Of a DNA stretch of 64,000 bases, positions 10,527 to 20,871 are shown in pieces. A program made the position numbers and the translations under genes. Position 1 is the stretch's first letter. Each line of letters starts with the position of its first letter. The notes under the pieces were generated by a model. It did not search any database. It saw nothing but the letters and a program-made list of their open reading frames with translations, and had not been told where the DNA came from. This DNA comes from Pseudomonas fluorescens (lineage in GTDB: Bacteria > Pseudomonadota > Gammaproteobacteria > Pseudomonadales > Pseudomonadaceae): positions 744,001 to 808,000 of the forward strand of contig NZ_CP012830.1 of assembly GCF_001307155.1 (NCBI RefSeq), read 5' to 3'.

Positions 10527-11015
10527 ATGTCGAAACACCTGCTAAGCCCTCAGGGTGAATTCCCCATCGCCGGCCTGGGCCGTCGCCTGGCAGCGATGTT
10601 CTACGACTTCTTGCTGTGCACTGCCCTGCTGATCGTTACGGGCGGTATCTACAAGATGGTGCAGATGGCAATCATCGGCGAAGAGCAGATGCGCGCCCTG
10701 ACCGAAGCCGGCGCGCTGGATGGCGATCCGTTGTTCTCGACCATTTTGCTGTTCGTGCTGTTTGGCTTCTTTGCCAAATTCTGGACCTGGTCCGGTCAAA
10801 CCCTCGGCATGCAGGTCTGGTGCATCCGCGTGCAGAACGCCGATGGCTCGGCGATCAGCCTGTGGCAGGCGCTGTTGCGCTTTGTGGTGTCGATCGCATC
10901 CTTGCTGTGCGCAGGCCAGGGGTTCTTCTGGGTACTCTTCGACAAACAGCAGCGCAGCTGGCACGACATGTACTCCAACAGCCAGTTGGTGCGGATCCCG
11001 AAGAAGAAAAAATAA
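10527..11015 (+). CDS. RDD family membrane protein
   Basis: 162 residues with three hydrophobic stretches (about 24-46, 75-95 and 115-140) and the GRRLAAMFYDFLL segment that gives the RDD domain its name; the function of the family is not settled, though some members act in ion transport. ATG 10527 is preceded by GAGAGCCACCCC. A TAAAAT hexamer at about 10493 could be its -10. The tail [10 protein letters not shown] is the start of the 298-bp unit that is repeated behind the gene, so the last eleven codons (with the stop) exist in five copies. Convergent with nadA. Confidence 0.85.
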   Translation: MSKHLLSPQGEFPIAGLGRRLAAMFYDFLLCTALLIVTGGIYKMVQMAIIGEEQMRALTEAGALDGDPLFSTILLFVLFGFFAKFWTWSGQTLGMQVWCIRVQNADGSAISLWQALLRFVVSIASLLCAGQGFFWVLFDKQQRSWHDMYSNSQLVRIPKKKK

Positions 11016-12472
11016 CCCGCCGAAACGCCAAACCCTGTGGCGAGGGAGCTTGCTCCCGCTGGGGCGCGAAGCGCCCCTAAAACTGCCAACTCGATTTGCC
11101 GGTTAAAAGTGCATGCAGGACGTTACGACGGCTACGCCGCCGAGCGGGAGCAAGCTCCCTCGCCACAGATGATCAGGCGTTACCCGCCAGCTTCATCCGC
11201 GCTGCCGCGGTGAAGTCGAGCATGCGCTTGAGCGGGCGAATCGCCTGAGGGATCAGCGCCGGCTCGACAAATATCTCGCCCAGTTGGTACGGATCCCGAA
11301 GAAGAAAAAATAACTCCCCTAAACGTCAAACCCTGTGGCGAGGGAGCTTGCTCCCGCTGGGGCGCGAAGCGCCCCTAAAACTGCCAACTCGATTTGCCGG
11401 TTAAAAGTGCATGCAGGACTTTACGACGGCTACGCCGCCGAGCGGGAGCAAGCTCCCTCGCCACAGATGATCAGGCGTTACCCGCCAGCTTCATCCGCGC
11501 TGCCGCGGTGAAGTCGAGCATGCGCTTGAGCGGGCGAATCGCCTGAGGGATCAGCGCCGGCTCGACAAAGATCTCACCCAGTTGGTACAGATCCCGAAGA
11601 AGCAAAAATAACCCGCCGAAACGCCAAACCCTGTGGCGAGGGAGCTTGCTCCCGCTGGGGCGCGAAGCGCCCCTAAAACTGCCAACTCGATTTGCCGGTT
11701 AAAAGTGCATGCAGGACGTTACGACGGCTACGCCGCCGAGCGGGAGCAAGCTCCCTCGCCACAGATGATCAGGCATTACCCGCCAGCTTCATCCGCGCTG
11801 CCGCGGTGAAGTCGAGCATGCGCTTGAGCGGGCGAATCGCCTGAGGGATCAGCGCCGGCTCGACAAATATCTCGCCCAGTTGGTACGGATCCCGAAGAAG
11901 AAAAAATAACTCCCCTAAACGTCAAACCCTGTGGCGAGGGAGCTTGCTCCCGCTGGGGCGCGAAGCGCCCCTAAAACTGCCAACTCGATTTGCCGGTTAA
12001 AAGTGCATGCAGGACTTTACGACGGCTACGCCGCCGAGCGGGAGCAAGCTCCCTCGCCACAGATGATCAGGCGTTACCCGCCAGCTTCATCCGCGCTGCC
12101 GCGGTGAAGTCGAGCATGCGCTTGAGCGGGCGAATCGCCTGAGGGATCAGCGCCGGCTCGACAAAGATCTCACCCAGTTGGTACGGATCCCGAAGAAGAA
12201 AAAATAACCCGCCGAAACGCCAAACCCTGTGGCGAGGGAGCTTGCTCCCGCTGGGGCGCGAAGCGCCCCTAAAACTGCCAACTCGATTTGCCGGTTAAAA
12301 GTGCATGCAGGACGTTACGACGGCTACGCCGCCGAGCGGGAGCAAGCTCCCTCGCCACAGATGATCAGGCGTTACCCGCCAGCTTCATCCGCGCTGCCGC
12401 GGTGAAGTCGAGCATGCGCTTGAGCGGGCGAATCGCCTGAGGGATCAGCGCCGGCTCGACAAATATCTCGCC
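10983..12472. repeat. Tandem array: five 298-bp copies of the RDD-gene/nadA junction
   Basis: Units start at 10983, 11281, 11579, 11877 and 12175, each exactly 298 bp, with no spacers. Each holds the last 11 codons (with stop) of the RDD gene, one REP doublet with GCGAGGGAGCTTGCTC arms, and the last 36 codons (with stop) of nadA on the minus strand. Internal copies are gene fragments without starts; both full genes stay intact at the ends. Units 1, 3 and 5 (type A) carry CCGCCGAAACGCC after the RDD stop, GGACGTTACG in the core and AAATATCTCGCC at the end. Units 2 and 4 (type B) carry TCCCCTAAACGTC, GGACTTTACG and AAAGATCTCACC. The order is therefore A-B-A-B-A. Confidence 0.97.
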
Positions 12473-13423
12473 TGAGCCCTCACGCAGGCACTGAAGCGTG
12501 CGCTCAAGGGTGTTCATCGCCATCCACGGGCAATGTGCGCAACTGCGGCAGGCCGCGCCGTTGCCGGCGGTAGGCGCCTCGATGAAGACCTTGTCCGGGC
12601 ACAGCTGCTGCATCTTGTAGAAGATGCCACGGTCGGTCGCCACGATCAGGGTCTTGTTCGGCAGGCTTTGCGCAGCGGCAATCAGCTGGCTGGTGGAGCC
12701 TACCGCGTCGGCCAATTCGATCACCGCTGTCGGCGACTCCGGGTGCACCAGAATCGCGGCGTCCGGATACAGGGCCTTCATGTCTTCCAGCTGCTTGGCC
12801 TTGAACTCTTCGTGAACGATGCAGGCACCATCCCAGAGCAGCATGTCGGCGCCGGTCTTGCGCTGAATGTAGGTGCCCAGGTGTTTGTCCGGGCCCCAGA
12901 TGATCGTTTCGCCGTTATCCATCAGGCTCTCGACAATCTCCAGCGCGCAGCTGGAGGTCACCACCCAGTCTGCCCGCGCCTTCACCGCTGCCGAGGTGTT
13001 GGCATATACCACCACCGTACGCTCCGGGTGCTGATCGCAAAACGCCGAGAACTCGTCGACCGGGCAACCCAGGTCCAGCGAGCAGGTCGCCTCCAGGGTC
13101 GGCATCAGTACGCGTTTTTCAGGGTTGAGGATTTTTGCGGTCTCACCCATGAACTTCACACCGGCAACCACCACGGTCTTGGCCGGGTGAGCGTTGCCGA
13201 AGCGGGCCATTTCCAGGGAGTCGGAAACGCAGCCACCGGTTTCTTCGGCCAGGGCCTGAATGATCGGATCGCAATAGAAGTGGGCAACCAGCACCGCGTC
13301 CTGAGCCTTGAGCTCGGCGGCGATGGCGGCGCGGTAATGGGCTTGTTCTTCGGCGCTCAGCGGTTTGGGCTGTTTGGCGTCGAGGTGGGCTTGTACCAGA
13401 AGGCGTTCTGAAATTTGCGTCAT
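12365..13423 (-). CDS. nadA: Quinolinate synthase
   Basis: 352 residues. Condenses iminoaspartate with dihydroxyacetone phosphate to quinolinate in NAD synthesis, using a [4Fe-4S] cluster. Cysteine segments are [20 protein letters not shown] and CRSCAHCPW, in the family order. The frame is open to 13531, but the ATG at 13423 gives the usual [15 protein letters not shown] start. Its 3' end (12365-12472) is the last part of the fifth unit of the tandem array, so four extra copies of its C-terminal 35 codons lie downstream. Confidence 0.95.
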   Translation of the reverse strand: MTQISERLLVQAHLDAKQPKPLSAEEQAHYRAAIAAELKAQDAVLVAHFYCDPIIQALAEETGGCVSDSLEMARFGNAHPAKTVVVAGVKFMGETAKILNPEKRVLMPTLEATCSLDLGCPVDEFSAFCDQHPERTVVVYANTSAAVKARADWVVTSSCALEIVESLMDNGETIIWGPDKHLGTYIQRKTGADMLLWDGACIVHEEFKAKQLEDMKALYPDAAILVHPESPTAVIELADAVGSTSQLIAAAQSLPNKTLIVATDRGIFYKMQQLCPDKVFIEAPTAGNGAACRSCAHCPWMAMNTLERTLQCLREGSGEIFVEPALIPQAIRPLKRMLDFTAAARMKLAGNA

Positions 13424-13635
13424 GATCGCAAGACCTACGGGCGCTTTCGCGCGAAAGTCGAGTATACACCCGGCTCCGGACCACAGAAGGTACCGCCGGG
13501 AGAGTGAGTATTCATCAGGCATGGACAGCATTGAAGCTGCGCAAGGCTACAGAATATCCCCGAGATGCAAAAGATCATTCTGACCTGCGTCACGCGGTGC
13601 AACACCCTGATTGAGCCAGGCTCAAATCGCAGGCA

Positions 13636-13682
13636 AAAAAAAACCCGGAAATCCTCACTTACGTGGGCCTTCCAGATTTTTT
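13636..13682 (-). terminator. Probable terminator of tRNA-Lys
   Basis: On the minus strand an imperfect stem (GGAAGGCCCAC paired with GTGAGGATTTCC around GTAA) is followed by nine T residues, just past the tRNA 3' end. Confidence 0.65.
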
Positions 13683-13686
13683 AAAA

Positions 13687-13762
13687 TGGTGGGTCGTGTG
13701 GGATTCGAACCTACGACCAATTGGTTAAAAGCCAACTGCTCTACCAACTGAGCTAACGACCC
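13687..13762 (-). tRNA. tRNA-Lys (anticodon TTT)
   Basis: The minus strand starts GGGTCGTTAGCTCAGTTGG, has the anticodon loop CTTTTAA inside a TTGG/CCAA stem, a GGTTCGAATCC T-arm, the acceptor end CGACCC plus discriminator A, and an encoded CCA (complement TGG at 13687-13689). This tRNA-Lys, next to queC, is the position used as an integration site by pKLC102/PAPI-1-type elements in P. aeruginosa. Here nothing is inserted between it and nadA. Confidence 0.97.
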
Positions 13763-13825
13763 GCTGTGTGGTGGCGCGTATAATACTGATTTTTAAGGAC
13801 TATTCAACACCTAATTTGAAATAAA

Positions 13826-14518
13826 TCAAAAATAAACGGTTGGGTCGCTGATTCCGGCCGCCAGGAAGCCTTCCGCACGCAGACGGCAGCTGTCGCATTT
13901 GCCACATGCACGGCCGTTATCGTCCGCCTGATAGCAGGAAACCGTCAGTGCATAGTCGACGCCAAGCTTCACGCCTGCCTGGACAATTTGCGCCTTGCTG
14001 AGGTTTTGCAGCGGTGCCTGGATACGGAAACCGTTCCCCTCTACCCCGGCCTTGGTCGCCAGATTGGCCATGCGCTCGAAGGCTTCGATGAACTCGGGAC
14101 GGCAATCCGGGTAACCGGAATAGTCCACCGCATTCACGCCAATGAAAATGTCGCGCGCGCCGAGCACTTCGGCCCAGCCCAATGCCAGAGACAGGAACAC
14201 GGTATTGCGGGCCGGCACGTAAGTGATCGGGATACCTTCGCTCGGCGCCTCAGGCACATCGATGGAGCTGTCGGTCAATGCCGAGCCACCAATGCCGTTC
14301 AGGTTCAGGCCAATCACTTTATGTTCGATGACGCCCAGATCACGCGCTACACGCTCAGCGGCGTGCAACTCGGCGCGGTGGCGCTGACCATAGTCGAAAC
14401 TCATGGTGTAGCAGCTGTAGCCGTCAGCACGGGCCATCGCCACGACCGTTGCCGAGTCCAGACCGCCAGACAGCAGGATGACCGCACGTTTTTCAGTAGT
14501 GTTCAGTTGCTCAGTCAT
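13826..14518 (-). CDS. queC: 7-cyano-7-deazaguanine synthase
   Basis: 230 residues. Converts 7-carboxy-7-deazaguanine to preQ0 with ATP and ammonia, in queuosine biosynthesis. The PP-loop SGGLDS is at residues 17-22, and the C-terminal zinc cysteines lie in [21 protein letters not shown] 14518 begins one base after the queE stop, which shows translational coupling and rules out the longer frame up to 14596. Confidence 0.96.
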   Translation of the reverse strand: MTEQLNTTEKRAVILLSGGLDSATVVAMARADGYSCYTMSFDYGQRHRAELHAAERVARDLGVIEHKVIGLNLNGIGGSALTDSSIDVPEAPSEGIPITYVPARNTVFLSLALGWAEVLGARDIFIGVNAVDYSGYPDCRPEFIEAFERMANLATKAGVEGNGFRIQAPLQNLSKAQIVQAGVKLGVDYALTVSCYQADDNGRACGKCDSCRLRAEGFLAAGISDPTVYF

Positions 14519-14519
14519 T

Positions 14520-15167
14520 TCAGCGCCCCGGCTCGTCGTTCCAAAGATATTTATGCAGCTGCAATTGCAGGCGCACCGGCAGGTTGTCCGCGACAATCCA
14601 GTCAGCCAGCTCGCGCGCGCTCAAGTCATGGTGACTTGGCGAGAACAGGACTTCGCCAGCACGCTGGTCGAGACCGTACTGAATCAGCTTGGAGACCGCC
14701 CAGTCGTAGTCTTCGCGAGAGCAGATCACGAACTTGACCTGATCGTTGGCCGTCAGCAGGGCGATGTTCTCGTAGAGATTGCGGTGCGCTTCTTTCGACC
14801 CGGGTGTTTTCAGGTCAAGCACCCGGCTGACTCGTGGATCGACCGCTGAAATATCCAGGGCGCCACTGGTTTCCAGCGACACCTGGTAACCGGCGTCACA
14901 TAACTGCTTGAGCAAAGGAATGGCGTTAGGTTGTGCCAACGGCTCACCGCCGGTGACACAGACGTAGCGCGGACGAAAGCCGGCCACTTGCTCGAGGATA
15001 TCCTCGAGCGGGCGAACGGTGCCGCCAGTGAAGGCATAGGCGCTGTCGCAGTATTGGCAACGCAATGGACAACCGGTCAGGCGCACAAATACAGTGGGCA
15101 GCCCGGCAGTCCGCGTTTCACCCTGCAACGAGTAAAAAACTTCGGTAATTCTCAATGTGTCTTGCAT
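14520..15167 (-). CDS. queE: 7-carboxy-7-deazaguanine synthase (radical SAM)
   Basis: 215 residues. A radical SAM enzyme that contracts 6-carboxytetrahydropterin to 7-carboxy-7-deazaguanine. The cluster motif is C33-PLR-C37-QY-C40, and SLQGE near the N-terminus is typical. ATG 15167 ([13 protein letters not shown]) is preferred; a GTG at 15176 in the same frame would add three residues. It forms a two-gene unit with queC and is separated from cpoB by a terminator. Confidence 0.95.
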   Translation of the reverse strand: MQDTLRITEVFYSLQGETRTAGLPTVFVRLTGCPLRCQYCDSAYAFTGGTVRPLEDILEQVAGFRPRYVCVTGGEPLAQPNAIPLLKQLCDAGYQVSLETSGALDISAVDPRVSRVLDLKTPGSKEAHRNLYENIALLTANDQVKFVICSREDYDWAVSKLIQYGLDQRAGEVLFSPSHHDLSARELADWIVADNLPVRLQLQLHKYLWNDEPGR

Positions 15168-15287
15168 AGTCGCCACGGGCGTAACAGCTAAACAGGCTGT
15201 CCGCCTCCGTCAGGCACTTAAAGGAACCCCGCCAACGCGCAGATCCCCAAAAGCGGTGTTTCATAAAAAAGGGGGGTGAATTCTAAC

Positions 15288-15316
15288 GAAAAAACCCGCG
15301 GCAAGCGCGGGTTTCT
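15288..15316 (-). terminator. Intrinsic terminator of the tol-pal operon
   Basis: On the minus strand GAAACCCGCG and CGCGGGTTTTTT pair around CTTGC. It lies 20-50 bp after the cpoB stop and upstream of queE. Confidence 0.88.
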
Positions 15317-15336
15317 TGTAAACAGGTCAAACAGCC

Positions 15337-16170
15337 TTACATGCGCTGCAGATCGCGTTGGGCCAACTGAGCGGCGGAAGTACCCGGGTATTGGGAAACC
15401 ACCTGCTGCAGAATGCCTTTGACCTTGTCGGTATGACCCAGGCGGCGCTCTACATCAGCGAGCTTGTACAGCGAGTCAGGCACTTTGGCGTGCTTGGGGT
15501 ACAGCTGCGAAACTTTGGCAAAAGCCTGACCCGCGCCTTGCAGGTCGCCCTTGGCCAGGTTCACTTCGCCCAACCAGTATTGGGCATTGCCCGCATACTG
15601 ACTGTTCGGGTATTTGCGCAGGAATGCCGCAAACGCCTGGCTGGCCTTGTCGAAATCCTTGGCTTTGATCAGGTCGAAGGCCGCATCGTAATAGAGCTTT
15701 TCCTTCGCCGGATCACCCGGTTCGCTGCTGGCCGCAGGGGCTTGAGTGGCAGCACTCGCACCAGCAGCTGCACCGGCGGCATTATTCATATCGCCACCGG
15801 CTGGAGAATTTTGAGGAGCCGCAGCGGGTGCACCGCCGGTTCCAATACGCCGATCAAGATCCTGGTATCGCTCCAGGTTTTCCTGCTTCATGCGCGCTAC
15901 ATCATTTTGCAGAACTTCGATCGCACCTTGTTGGCGCGCGATTTGTTCCTGCATTTGTTGCAGTTGGTTGAACAGCACGCCCTGTGCCGAGGCAGGGGCC
16001 GTAACCCCTCCCCCGGCATAGGCGCCGTTCGTACCGTAACCCGCAGGCGGATAACTGCTCCCGCTATTGTTATAACCGGAGTTGTCATCGACCACAGGAA
16101 CCGCAGCCCACACCGCAAGCGGTGCGAGACTGAGAGCCAGAACAGTTACAGCACGACGGCACGTTCGCAT
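15337..16170 (-). CDS. cpoB: Cell division coordinator CpoB (YbgF), Tol-Pal associated
   Basis: 277 residues, periplasmic. A signal peptide (about 1-22, ending AVWA) is followed by a Gly/Ser/Tyr-rich linker, a trimerising coiled coil at about 63-105 (FNQLQQMQEQIARQQGAIEV), a low-complexity Ala/Pro linker and a C-terminal TPR domain from about 155. CpoB links peptidoglycan synthesis to outer-membrane constriction through TolA. It is the last gene of the operon, directly behind pal. Confidence 0.93.
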   Translation of the reverse strand: MRTCRRAVTVLALSLAPLAVWAAVPVVDDNSGYNNSGSSYPPAGYGTNGAYAGGGVTAPASAQGVLFNQLQQMQEQIARQQGAIEVLQNDVARMKQENLERYQDLDRRIGTGGAPAAAPQNSPAGGDMNNAAGAAAGASAATQAPAASSEPGDPAKEKLYYDAAFDLIKAKDFDKASQAFAAFLRKYPNSQYAGNAQYWLGEVNLAKGDLQGAGQAFAKVSQLYPKHAKVPDSLYKLADVERRLGHTDKVKGILQQVVSQYPGTSAAQLAQRDLQRM

Positions 16171-16176
16171 GACGAA

Positions 16177-16674
16177 TTACTTACGCAGTTCGACGCGACG
16201 GTTTTGAGCCCAGGACTGCTCGTCGTGGCCAGTAGCAACTGGACGCTCTTTACCGTAGGAAACCAGCTCCAGCTGAGCTGGGGAAACACCTTGCAGTACC
16301 AGGTAGCGTTGAACGGCTTTCGCACGACGCTCGCCCAGTGCCATGTTGTACTCACGAGTACCACGTTCGTCGGTGTTGCCTTCCAGAACAACGCGAGCGC
16401 CGTTTCCTTTCAGGTCTTTGGCGTGAACGTCCAGAGCGCGCATGGCTTCTGGCTTCAGGTCCGAACTGTCGTATTCGAAGTAGAAGGTGGTGATTGCGCG
16501 CAGAGCAGCTTCTTCGCTCAGGGAGCCGTCAACTGCACCAGTGTTAGCGCCGTAACCAGCGTTTGGATCTACAGCGCCTGCACCGGCGTTGTCGCCGCCT
16601 TTGGACGAGCAACCTACAGCTACAGCCATGGCCAGGGCCAGCGCAGCAAACTTACCAAACTTCAGCATTTCCAT
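16177..16674 (-). CDS. pal: Peptidoglycan-associated lipoprotein Pal (OprL)
   Basis: 165 residues. An outer-membrane lipoprotein that binds peptidoglycan by its OmpA-like domain. The lipobox ends at C22 (MAVAVGC) and the peptidoglycan-binding [19 protein letters not shown] block is present. ATG 16674 ([12 protein letters not shown]) has an AGGAG site upstream, so the extra eight residues of the open frame are not used. The sequence is very close to what I remember of P. aeruginosa OprL. Confidence 0.96.
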   Translation of the reverse strand: MEMLKFGKFAALALAMAVAVGCSSKGGDNAGAGAVDPNAGYGANTGAVDGSLSEEAALRAITTFYFEYDSSDLKPEAMRALDVHAKDLKGNGARVVLEGNTDERGTREYNMALGERRAKAVQRYLVLQGVSPAQLELVSYGKERPVATGHDEQSWAQNRRVELRK

Positions 16675-16726
16675 CGTGAAACTCCTAATGAACCCCAATG
16701 TGTTAAGTAAAACGTGTAGCGCCGCG

Positions 16727-18028
16727 TCAGTTCAGGTAAGGGGACCAGGAAGGTTCTCTGACTTCGCCTTGAGCGGTAGGAAGCGGGAGCCTTACGCGTC
16801 CATTGATGGACACGAGCATCAAGACTCCCCGGCCCTGCTGGGCGGTGGCGTAGATTACCATGGTGCCGTTGGGCGCAACAGTGGCTGACTCATCTAGGTT
16901 GGTGTCTGTCAGGATCTTTACACTACCGCGCTGCAAATCCTGAGCCGCCACCCGGAAATTGGTGAAGCCATCCTGACGGTGAATCATGACAAGCGTCTTT
17001 TCGTCAGCCGACAGTTTCGGGTTGGCGTTGTAGTTACCGATAAAGGTCACACGCTCCGCACCACCACCATTGACGTTGGTCTTGTAGATCTGCGGCTTGC
17101 CGCCACGGTCGGAGGTGAAGTAGATGGTCGAACCATCCTTGCCCCAGAACGGTTCGGTGTTGATGCCAGGACCAGCCGTCACGCGATTGATCTGACGCGA
17201 CCCCAGGTTCATCACGTAGATGTCCGGGTTGCCGTCCTTGGACAGCACAAACGCCAGGCGAGTACCGTCCGGAGACCAGGCTGGCGCGCCGTTGAGGCCT
17301 TCGAAGTTGGTGATCTGCTCGCGGCGACCGGTGTCGATGTTCTGCATGAAGATGCGCGGACGCTTCTGCTCGAACGACACATAGGCGATGCGCTTGCCAT
17401 CCGGAGCGAAACGCGGCGACAGGATCGGCTCACGCGATTGCAGCAGGGTCACGGCACGAGCACCGTCGTAGTCCGAACGCTGCAGGGTGTAGCGCGTGTT
17501 GTTCACCGAAAAGCGCTCGGCCGTTACATATAGCAGGCGTGTGGAGAACGCGCCCTTGATGCCGGTCAGCTTTTCGAACGACTGGTCGGAGATGTAGTGC
17601 GCCATGTCGCGCAGTTGATCGACGCCACCCGACACGCTACCGGTCAGCACTTGCTGCTCGGTCGCGACGTTGAACAGTGCGTATTGCACCTGCAGGCGAC
17701 CGCCCGCCGGAACGATGCTGCCGACCATGATGTACTGGGCGCCCAGGGCCTTCCAGTCACGGTAGATGACTTCGCTGGCCGAAGTTGGCTGGCTGATCAT
17801 GTTCTGCTTTGGAATCGGCGAGTAGTAACCCGAGTTGCGCAGGTCGTTACCGATGATTTCCGCCATGTCGTCCGGCAGGACGCTACCGCCCTGCCAGCCA
17901 AATGGAACAACCGCAATCGGTGTTGCCCGGTCACTGCCGCTGGTGACCAGAATGTTCTTTTCATCTGCTGCCGCTATCCCTGCCATGCAGCAAATAACGA
18001 CAAGCATTCCTCGAAGAAGGTTTCTCAC
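16727..18028 (-). CDS. tolB: Tol-Pal system beta-propeller protein TolB
   Basis: 433 residues, periplasmic. A signal peptide of about 21 residues (ends GIAAA) precedes an N-terminal domain and a WD40-like six-bladed propeller with repeated [18 protein letters not shown] motifs. TolB binds Pal and is released by TolA. The chosen start is a GTG at 18028 that overlaps the tolA TGA in GTGA; an ATG seven codons further in is possible but would shorten the positively charged signal region. Confidence 0.94.
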   Translation of the reverse strand: MRNLLRGMLVVICCMAGIAAADEKNILVTSGSDRATPIAVVPFGWQGGSVLPDDMAEIIGNDLRNSGYYSPIPKQNMISQPTSASEVIYRDWKALGAQYIMVGSIVPAGGRLQVQYALFNVATEQQVLTGSVSGGVDQLRDMAHYISDQSFEKLTGIKGAFSTRLLYVTAERFSVNNTRYTLQRSDYDGARAVTLLQSREPILSPRFAPDGKRIAYVSFEQKRPRIFMQNIDTGRREQITNFEGLNGAPAWSPDGTRLAFVLSKDGNPDIYVMNLGSRQINRVTAGPGINTEPFWGKDGSTIYFTSDRGGKPQIYKTNVNGGGAERVTFIGNYNANPKLSADEKTLVMIHRQDGFTNFRVAAQDLQRGSVKILTDTNLDESATVAPNGTMVIYATAQQGRGVLMLVSINGRVRLPLPTAQGEVREPSWSPYLN

Positions 18029-19104
18029 AAGGCTAGATCCTCAGGTGTGAATGTCATCTTGAATGAACGATAGGGAGCGAAATCGCTCGGCTTCATTCCC
18101 TGCATTTCTGTCAAACGTCCAATATTCTTGACCGCCGCTACAGCCGAAGCGTCAAACGGACCATCGCCACTGGACTTGGCCACGCTGACCGAAGTCACCG
18201 TACCATCGGGCAACATGCCGATTTGCAGCACAACCGTCATGCCTTTGCGTGCCGAAGGAGGACGAGCCCAACCTTCCGCTGCCCGAGCACGAATCAGATC
18301 ATCGAAACTGCCCGCGGTTTCATCGCCCTGCTCATCGGCCAAGGCTTGCTGACGCTGCGGCGTGTCGGAAAGCAAATCAGCCAGGGCCTGAGCCTTTTTC
18401 TCTTCGGCAGATTTACGCGCCGCTTCCTGCGATTTTTTCTTCGCAGCATCGGCAGCAGCTTTCTTCTTCGCTTCCTCGGCGACTTTCTTCTTCGCCTCGT
18501 TTGCTTCAGCTACCTTCTTGGCGTCTTCCGCGGCTTTCTTCTTCGCGTCTTCGACTATCTTTTTCTTCGCTTCTTCAGCGGCCTCTTTCTTGGCCTCTTC
18601 TTCAGCGGCTTTCTTGGCTTCTTCTTCAGCTTTCTTCTTGGCTATATCAGCCAATTGTTTCTGTTCGGCCTTTTTGGCTTCGGCGGTCTTCTTCGCTTCA
18701 TCGGCTTTCTTGGCTTCATCAGCCTTTTTCGCCTCTTCCGCTTTCTTCGACTCGTCGGCCTTCTTGGCTTCCTCGGCTTTTTGAGCCGCCGCTTCTTTCT
18801 TTTGTTCCGCAGCCTTCACCGCTTCCTGCTCGACCTTCTTCTGTTCCATCTGTTCGACTTCGGTCTGGCGCGCAGCGGATTTCTGCGCTTCACCCGCAAT
18901 CTTCTGATTGGTCTGGGTGGTCGCCCGACTTTTCGATTTCAGTTGGTACAGGGTCGCCTGGACGATCGGCTTGGCCGGCGGCAATTCCGGTGTCATGGAA
19001 AAACTGACGAACAGCATGCCAAACACCAGCACGTGCAGGCCGATCGCCCAGACACTAGGCCAGAAGTAGCTTTCCGAGGCTGTCGGCTCTCGCTGTTGCT
19101 GCAT
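18025..19104 (-). CDS. tolA: Tol-Pal system inner-membrane protein TolA
   Basis: 359 residues. One membrane anchor at about 14-35, then a long Ala/Lys/Glu helix (about 65-250) built of [16 protein letters not shown] repeats, then a globular C-terminal domain carrying a TonB-like [11 protein letters not shown] segment. It spans the periplasm to reach TolB and Pal. The lysine/alanine repeats make the opposite strand look coding, which it is not. The start codon overlaps the tolR stop. Confidence 0.94.
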   Translation of the reverse strand: MQQQREPTASESYFWPSVWAIGLHVLVFGMLFVSFSMTPELPPAKPIVQATLYQLKSKSRATTQTNQKIAGEAQKSAARQTEVEQMEQKKVEQEAVKAAEQKKEAAAQKAEEAKKADESKKAEEAKKADEAKKADEAKKTAEAKKAEQKQLADIAKKKAEEEAKKAAEEEAKKEAAEEAKKKIVEDAKKKAAEDAKKVAEANEAKKKVAEEAKKKAAADAAKKKSQEAARKSAEEKKAQALADLLSDTPQRQQALADEQGDETAGSFDDLIRARAAEGWARPPSARKGMTVVLQIGMLPDGTVTSVSVAKSSGDGPFDASAVAAVKNIGRLTEMQGMKPSDFAPYRSFKMTFTPEDLAL

Positions 19105-19565
19105 CAGGGCGCCTCGGTAATCAAGCCAACATTACCGACCCCGGCTTTCTGCAACCCACCCATGGCGCCCATGACGGAGCCGTAATCGACGCTCTTGTCG
19201 CCACGAATGAAGACCTGGGTGTGCTTGCCGTTTTCATTACCGGCGCTGATGATCTTGGTCACGGCGCTGGTCATCTGCGGCAGGGTCATGGCCCTGTCCT
19301 GCTGCTTATCGGTGTCGACTTCGCTGCCAAGGTTCCAGTAATAGGTCTTGTCAGCCTTGATCGAAATGGTCAGGACCTGGGTGTTGTTGTCTTGCGGCAA
19401 GGCTTCGCTGGAAACCTTGGGCAGATCAACTTTCACGCCCTGATTGAGCATCGGTGCGGTCACCATGAAGATAACCAGCAGTACCAGCATCACGTCGATG
19501 TAAGGCACCACGTTCATCTCGGCAACCGGCTTGCGCTTTTTGCGAGCTCGAGCGATTAAAGCCAT
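19104..19565 (-). CDS. tolR: Tol-Pal system proton-channel protein TolR
   Basis: 153 residues. ExbD/TolR family with one membrane helix at about 21-40. The proton-conducting aspartate is D24 in NVVPYIDVMLVLL. It works with TolQ to energise TolA. Stop and start overlap with tolA; 14 bp behind tolQ. Confidence 0.95.
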   Translation of the reverse strand: MALIARARKKRKPVAEMNVVPYIDVMLVLLVIFMVTAPMLNQGVKVDLPKVSSEALPQDNNTQVLTISIKADKTYYWNLGSEVDTDKQQDRAMTLPQMTSAVTKIISAGNENGKHTQVFIRGDKSVDYGSVMGAMGGLQKAGVGNVGLITEAP

Positions 19566-19579
19566 TGGGAATTACCTGC

Positions 19580-20275
19580 TTATTCTTCGCTGGTGTGCAC
19601 TTTGCGGTGCAGGATCGCCTGGAACTCGTCGGCGAAGGTGTAGTAACGGCTAAGCAAGGTTTCGCTGCGGGCAGAGAAACGGTTGTAAGCGATAACGGCC
19701 GGGATCGCCGCGAACAGGCCGATGGCCGTTGCAACCAGTGCCTCGGCAATACCTGGAGCCACGGTGGCCAGGGTTGCTTGCTGGGCAGTTGCCAGTCCAC
19801 GGAAGGAGTTCATGATGCCCCATACTGTACCGAACAGGCCGATGTACGGGCTGACGGAACCGACGGTCGCAAGGAACGGCAGGCTCTGCTCGAGCTTTTC
19901 TTCTTCGCGGGAAATGGCCACGCGCATGGCGCGCGCCACACCTTCCATGACCGCTTCCGGATCAACGCCTGGCTGCTGACGCAGACGGGAGAACTCCTTG
20001 AAACCTGCACGGAAGATCTGCTCTACGCCGGAATCCGGGTCAGGGTTGCTGCCGGCCTGACGGTAGAGTTTGGACAGGTCGATGCCGGACCAGAAGCGCT
20101 CCTCAAAGCTCTCCAGGGCACGTCGACCGGCGCGCAGCAAATTGCTGCGCTGAAAGATCATGATCCACGAGGTCACCGATGCGGCTACCAGGATCAGCAT
20201 TACCAACTGCACCACAACGCTGGCATTGCTGACCAGGCTCCACATGGAGGAATGGTCGACGACGTTAGCTTCCAC
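19580..20275 (-). CDS. tolQ: Tol-Pal system proton-channel protein TolQ
   Basis: 231 residues with three membrane helices (about 14-36, 135-157 and 170-190), a MotA/TolQ/ExbB family protein. The [15 protein letters not shown] and [15 protein letters not shown] segments are the conserved pore helices. Overlaps ybgC by 11 bp. Confidence 0.95.
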   Translation of the reverse strand: MEANVVDHSSMWSLVSNASVVVQLVMLILVAASVTSWIMIFQRSNLLRAGRRALESFEERFWSGIDLSKLYRQAGSNPDPDSGVEQIFRAGFKEFSRLRQQPGVDPEAVMEGVARAMRVAISREEEKLEQSLPFLATVGSVSPYIGLFGTVWGIMNSFRGLATAQQATLATVAPGIAEALVATAIGLFAAIPAVIAYNRFSARSETLLSRYYTFADEFQAILHRKVHTSEE

Positions 20276-20732
20276 GCTTTATCTCCTGCTCTGAGTGTGT
20301 ACCCGCGCCGCTCACGTCGGCAAAGGCCGCACGTAGAGCTTCGGGAATGGCCCGGGGTTTCAAACTATGGGTGCGCACACAGGCCACCAAAAACTGCCCT
20401 TCGCAGAGCAGTGCATTATCCGCGGCTCGCCTGACCTGCTGTTTAAAGCGCAGGCTGACGCGGTTCAATTCGATTACTTCTGCACTTACCAGAAGCTCGT
20501 CGTCCAGTCGCGCCGGCGCGTGATAGCGCGCTTCGCTGGAATGCACGACAAACAACAGGTCCTCACCAGCAAGCTGCGATTGGGCAAAGCCCAGCTCCCG
20601 TAGCCGCTCGGTTCGAGCCCGCTCCATAAACTTAAGGTAATTAACGTAATACACGATGCCGCCGGCATCGGTGTCCTCGTAATAAACGCGACAACGATGT
20701 GCGAACGACTCAAGCCCGTTTTGCGCGCGCAT
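20265..20732 (-). CDS. ybgC: Acyl-CoA thioesterase YbgC, Tol-Pal associated
   Basis: 155 residues, hot-dog fold. The 4-hydroxybenzoyl-CoA thioesterase signature [19 protein letters not shown] includes the catalytic Asp. YbgC hydrolyses acyl-CoA or acyl-ACP and is linked to phospholipid metabolism. First gene of the ybgC-tolQRAB-pal-cpoB transcript. Confidence 0.94.
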   Translation of the reverse strand: MRAQNGLESFAHRCRVYYEDTDAGGIVYYVNYLKFMERARTERLRELGFAQSQLAGEDLLFVVHSSEARYHAPARLDDELLVSAEVIELNRVSLRFKQQVRRAADNALLCEGQFLVACVRTHSLKPRAIPEALRAAFADVSGAGTHSEQEIKRGS

Positions 20733-20871
20733 ACTCTAGTGGTTACTCCTCAGGTTGCCAATCCGGCCAGGCAACTGTTTTTTCATTCTCGAACGACTTT
20801 CGTGCGAAAGATCGGCAATCGCAGCCCCCTAGGACCGCACAAAGCCGAAATAAATCGGCACGCAGAGGTCG

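Noticed and set aside
10983..12472. CRISPR array or rRNA-type repeat
   Set aside because: Repeats are 298 bp, contiguous and without spacers, and consist of gene ends plus a REP doublet. No cas gene is near.
18223..19185. Phe/Leu-rich plus-strand frame opposite tolA
   Set aside because: It mirrors the Ala/Lys/Glu repeat helix of TolA read backwards; the apparent hydrophobic repeats are an artefact.
20757..20795. Plus-strand hairpin GTTGCC/GGCAAC followed by a T-run between ybgC and ruvB
   Set aside because: No gene on the plus strand here to terminate, and on the minus strand the T-run is on the wrong side. Not called as a terminator.
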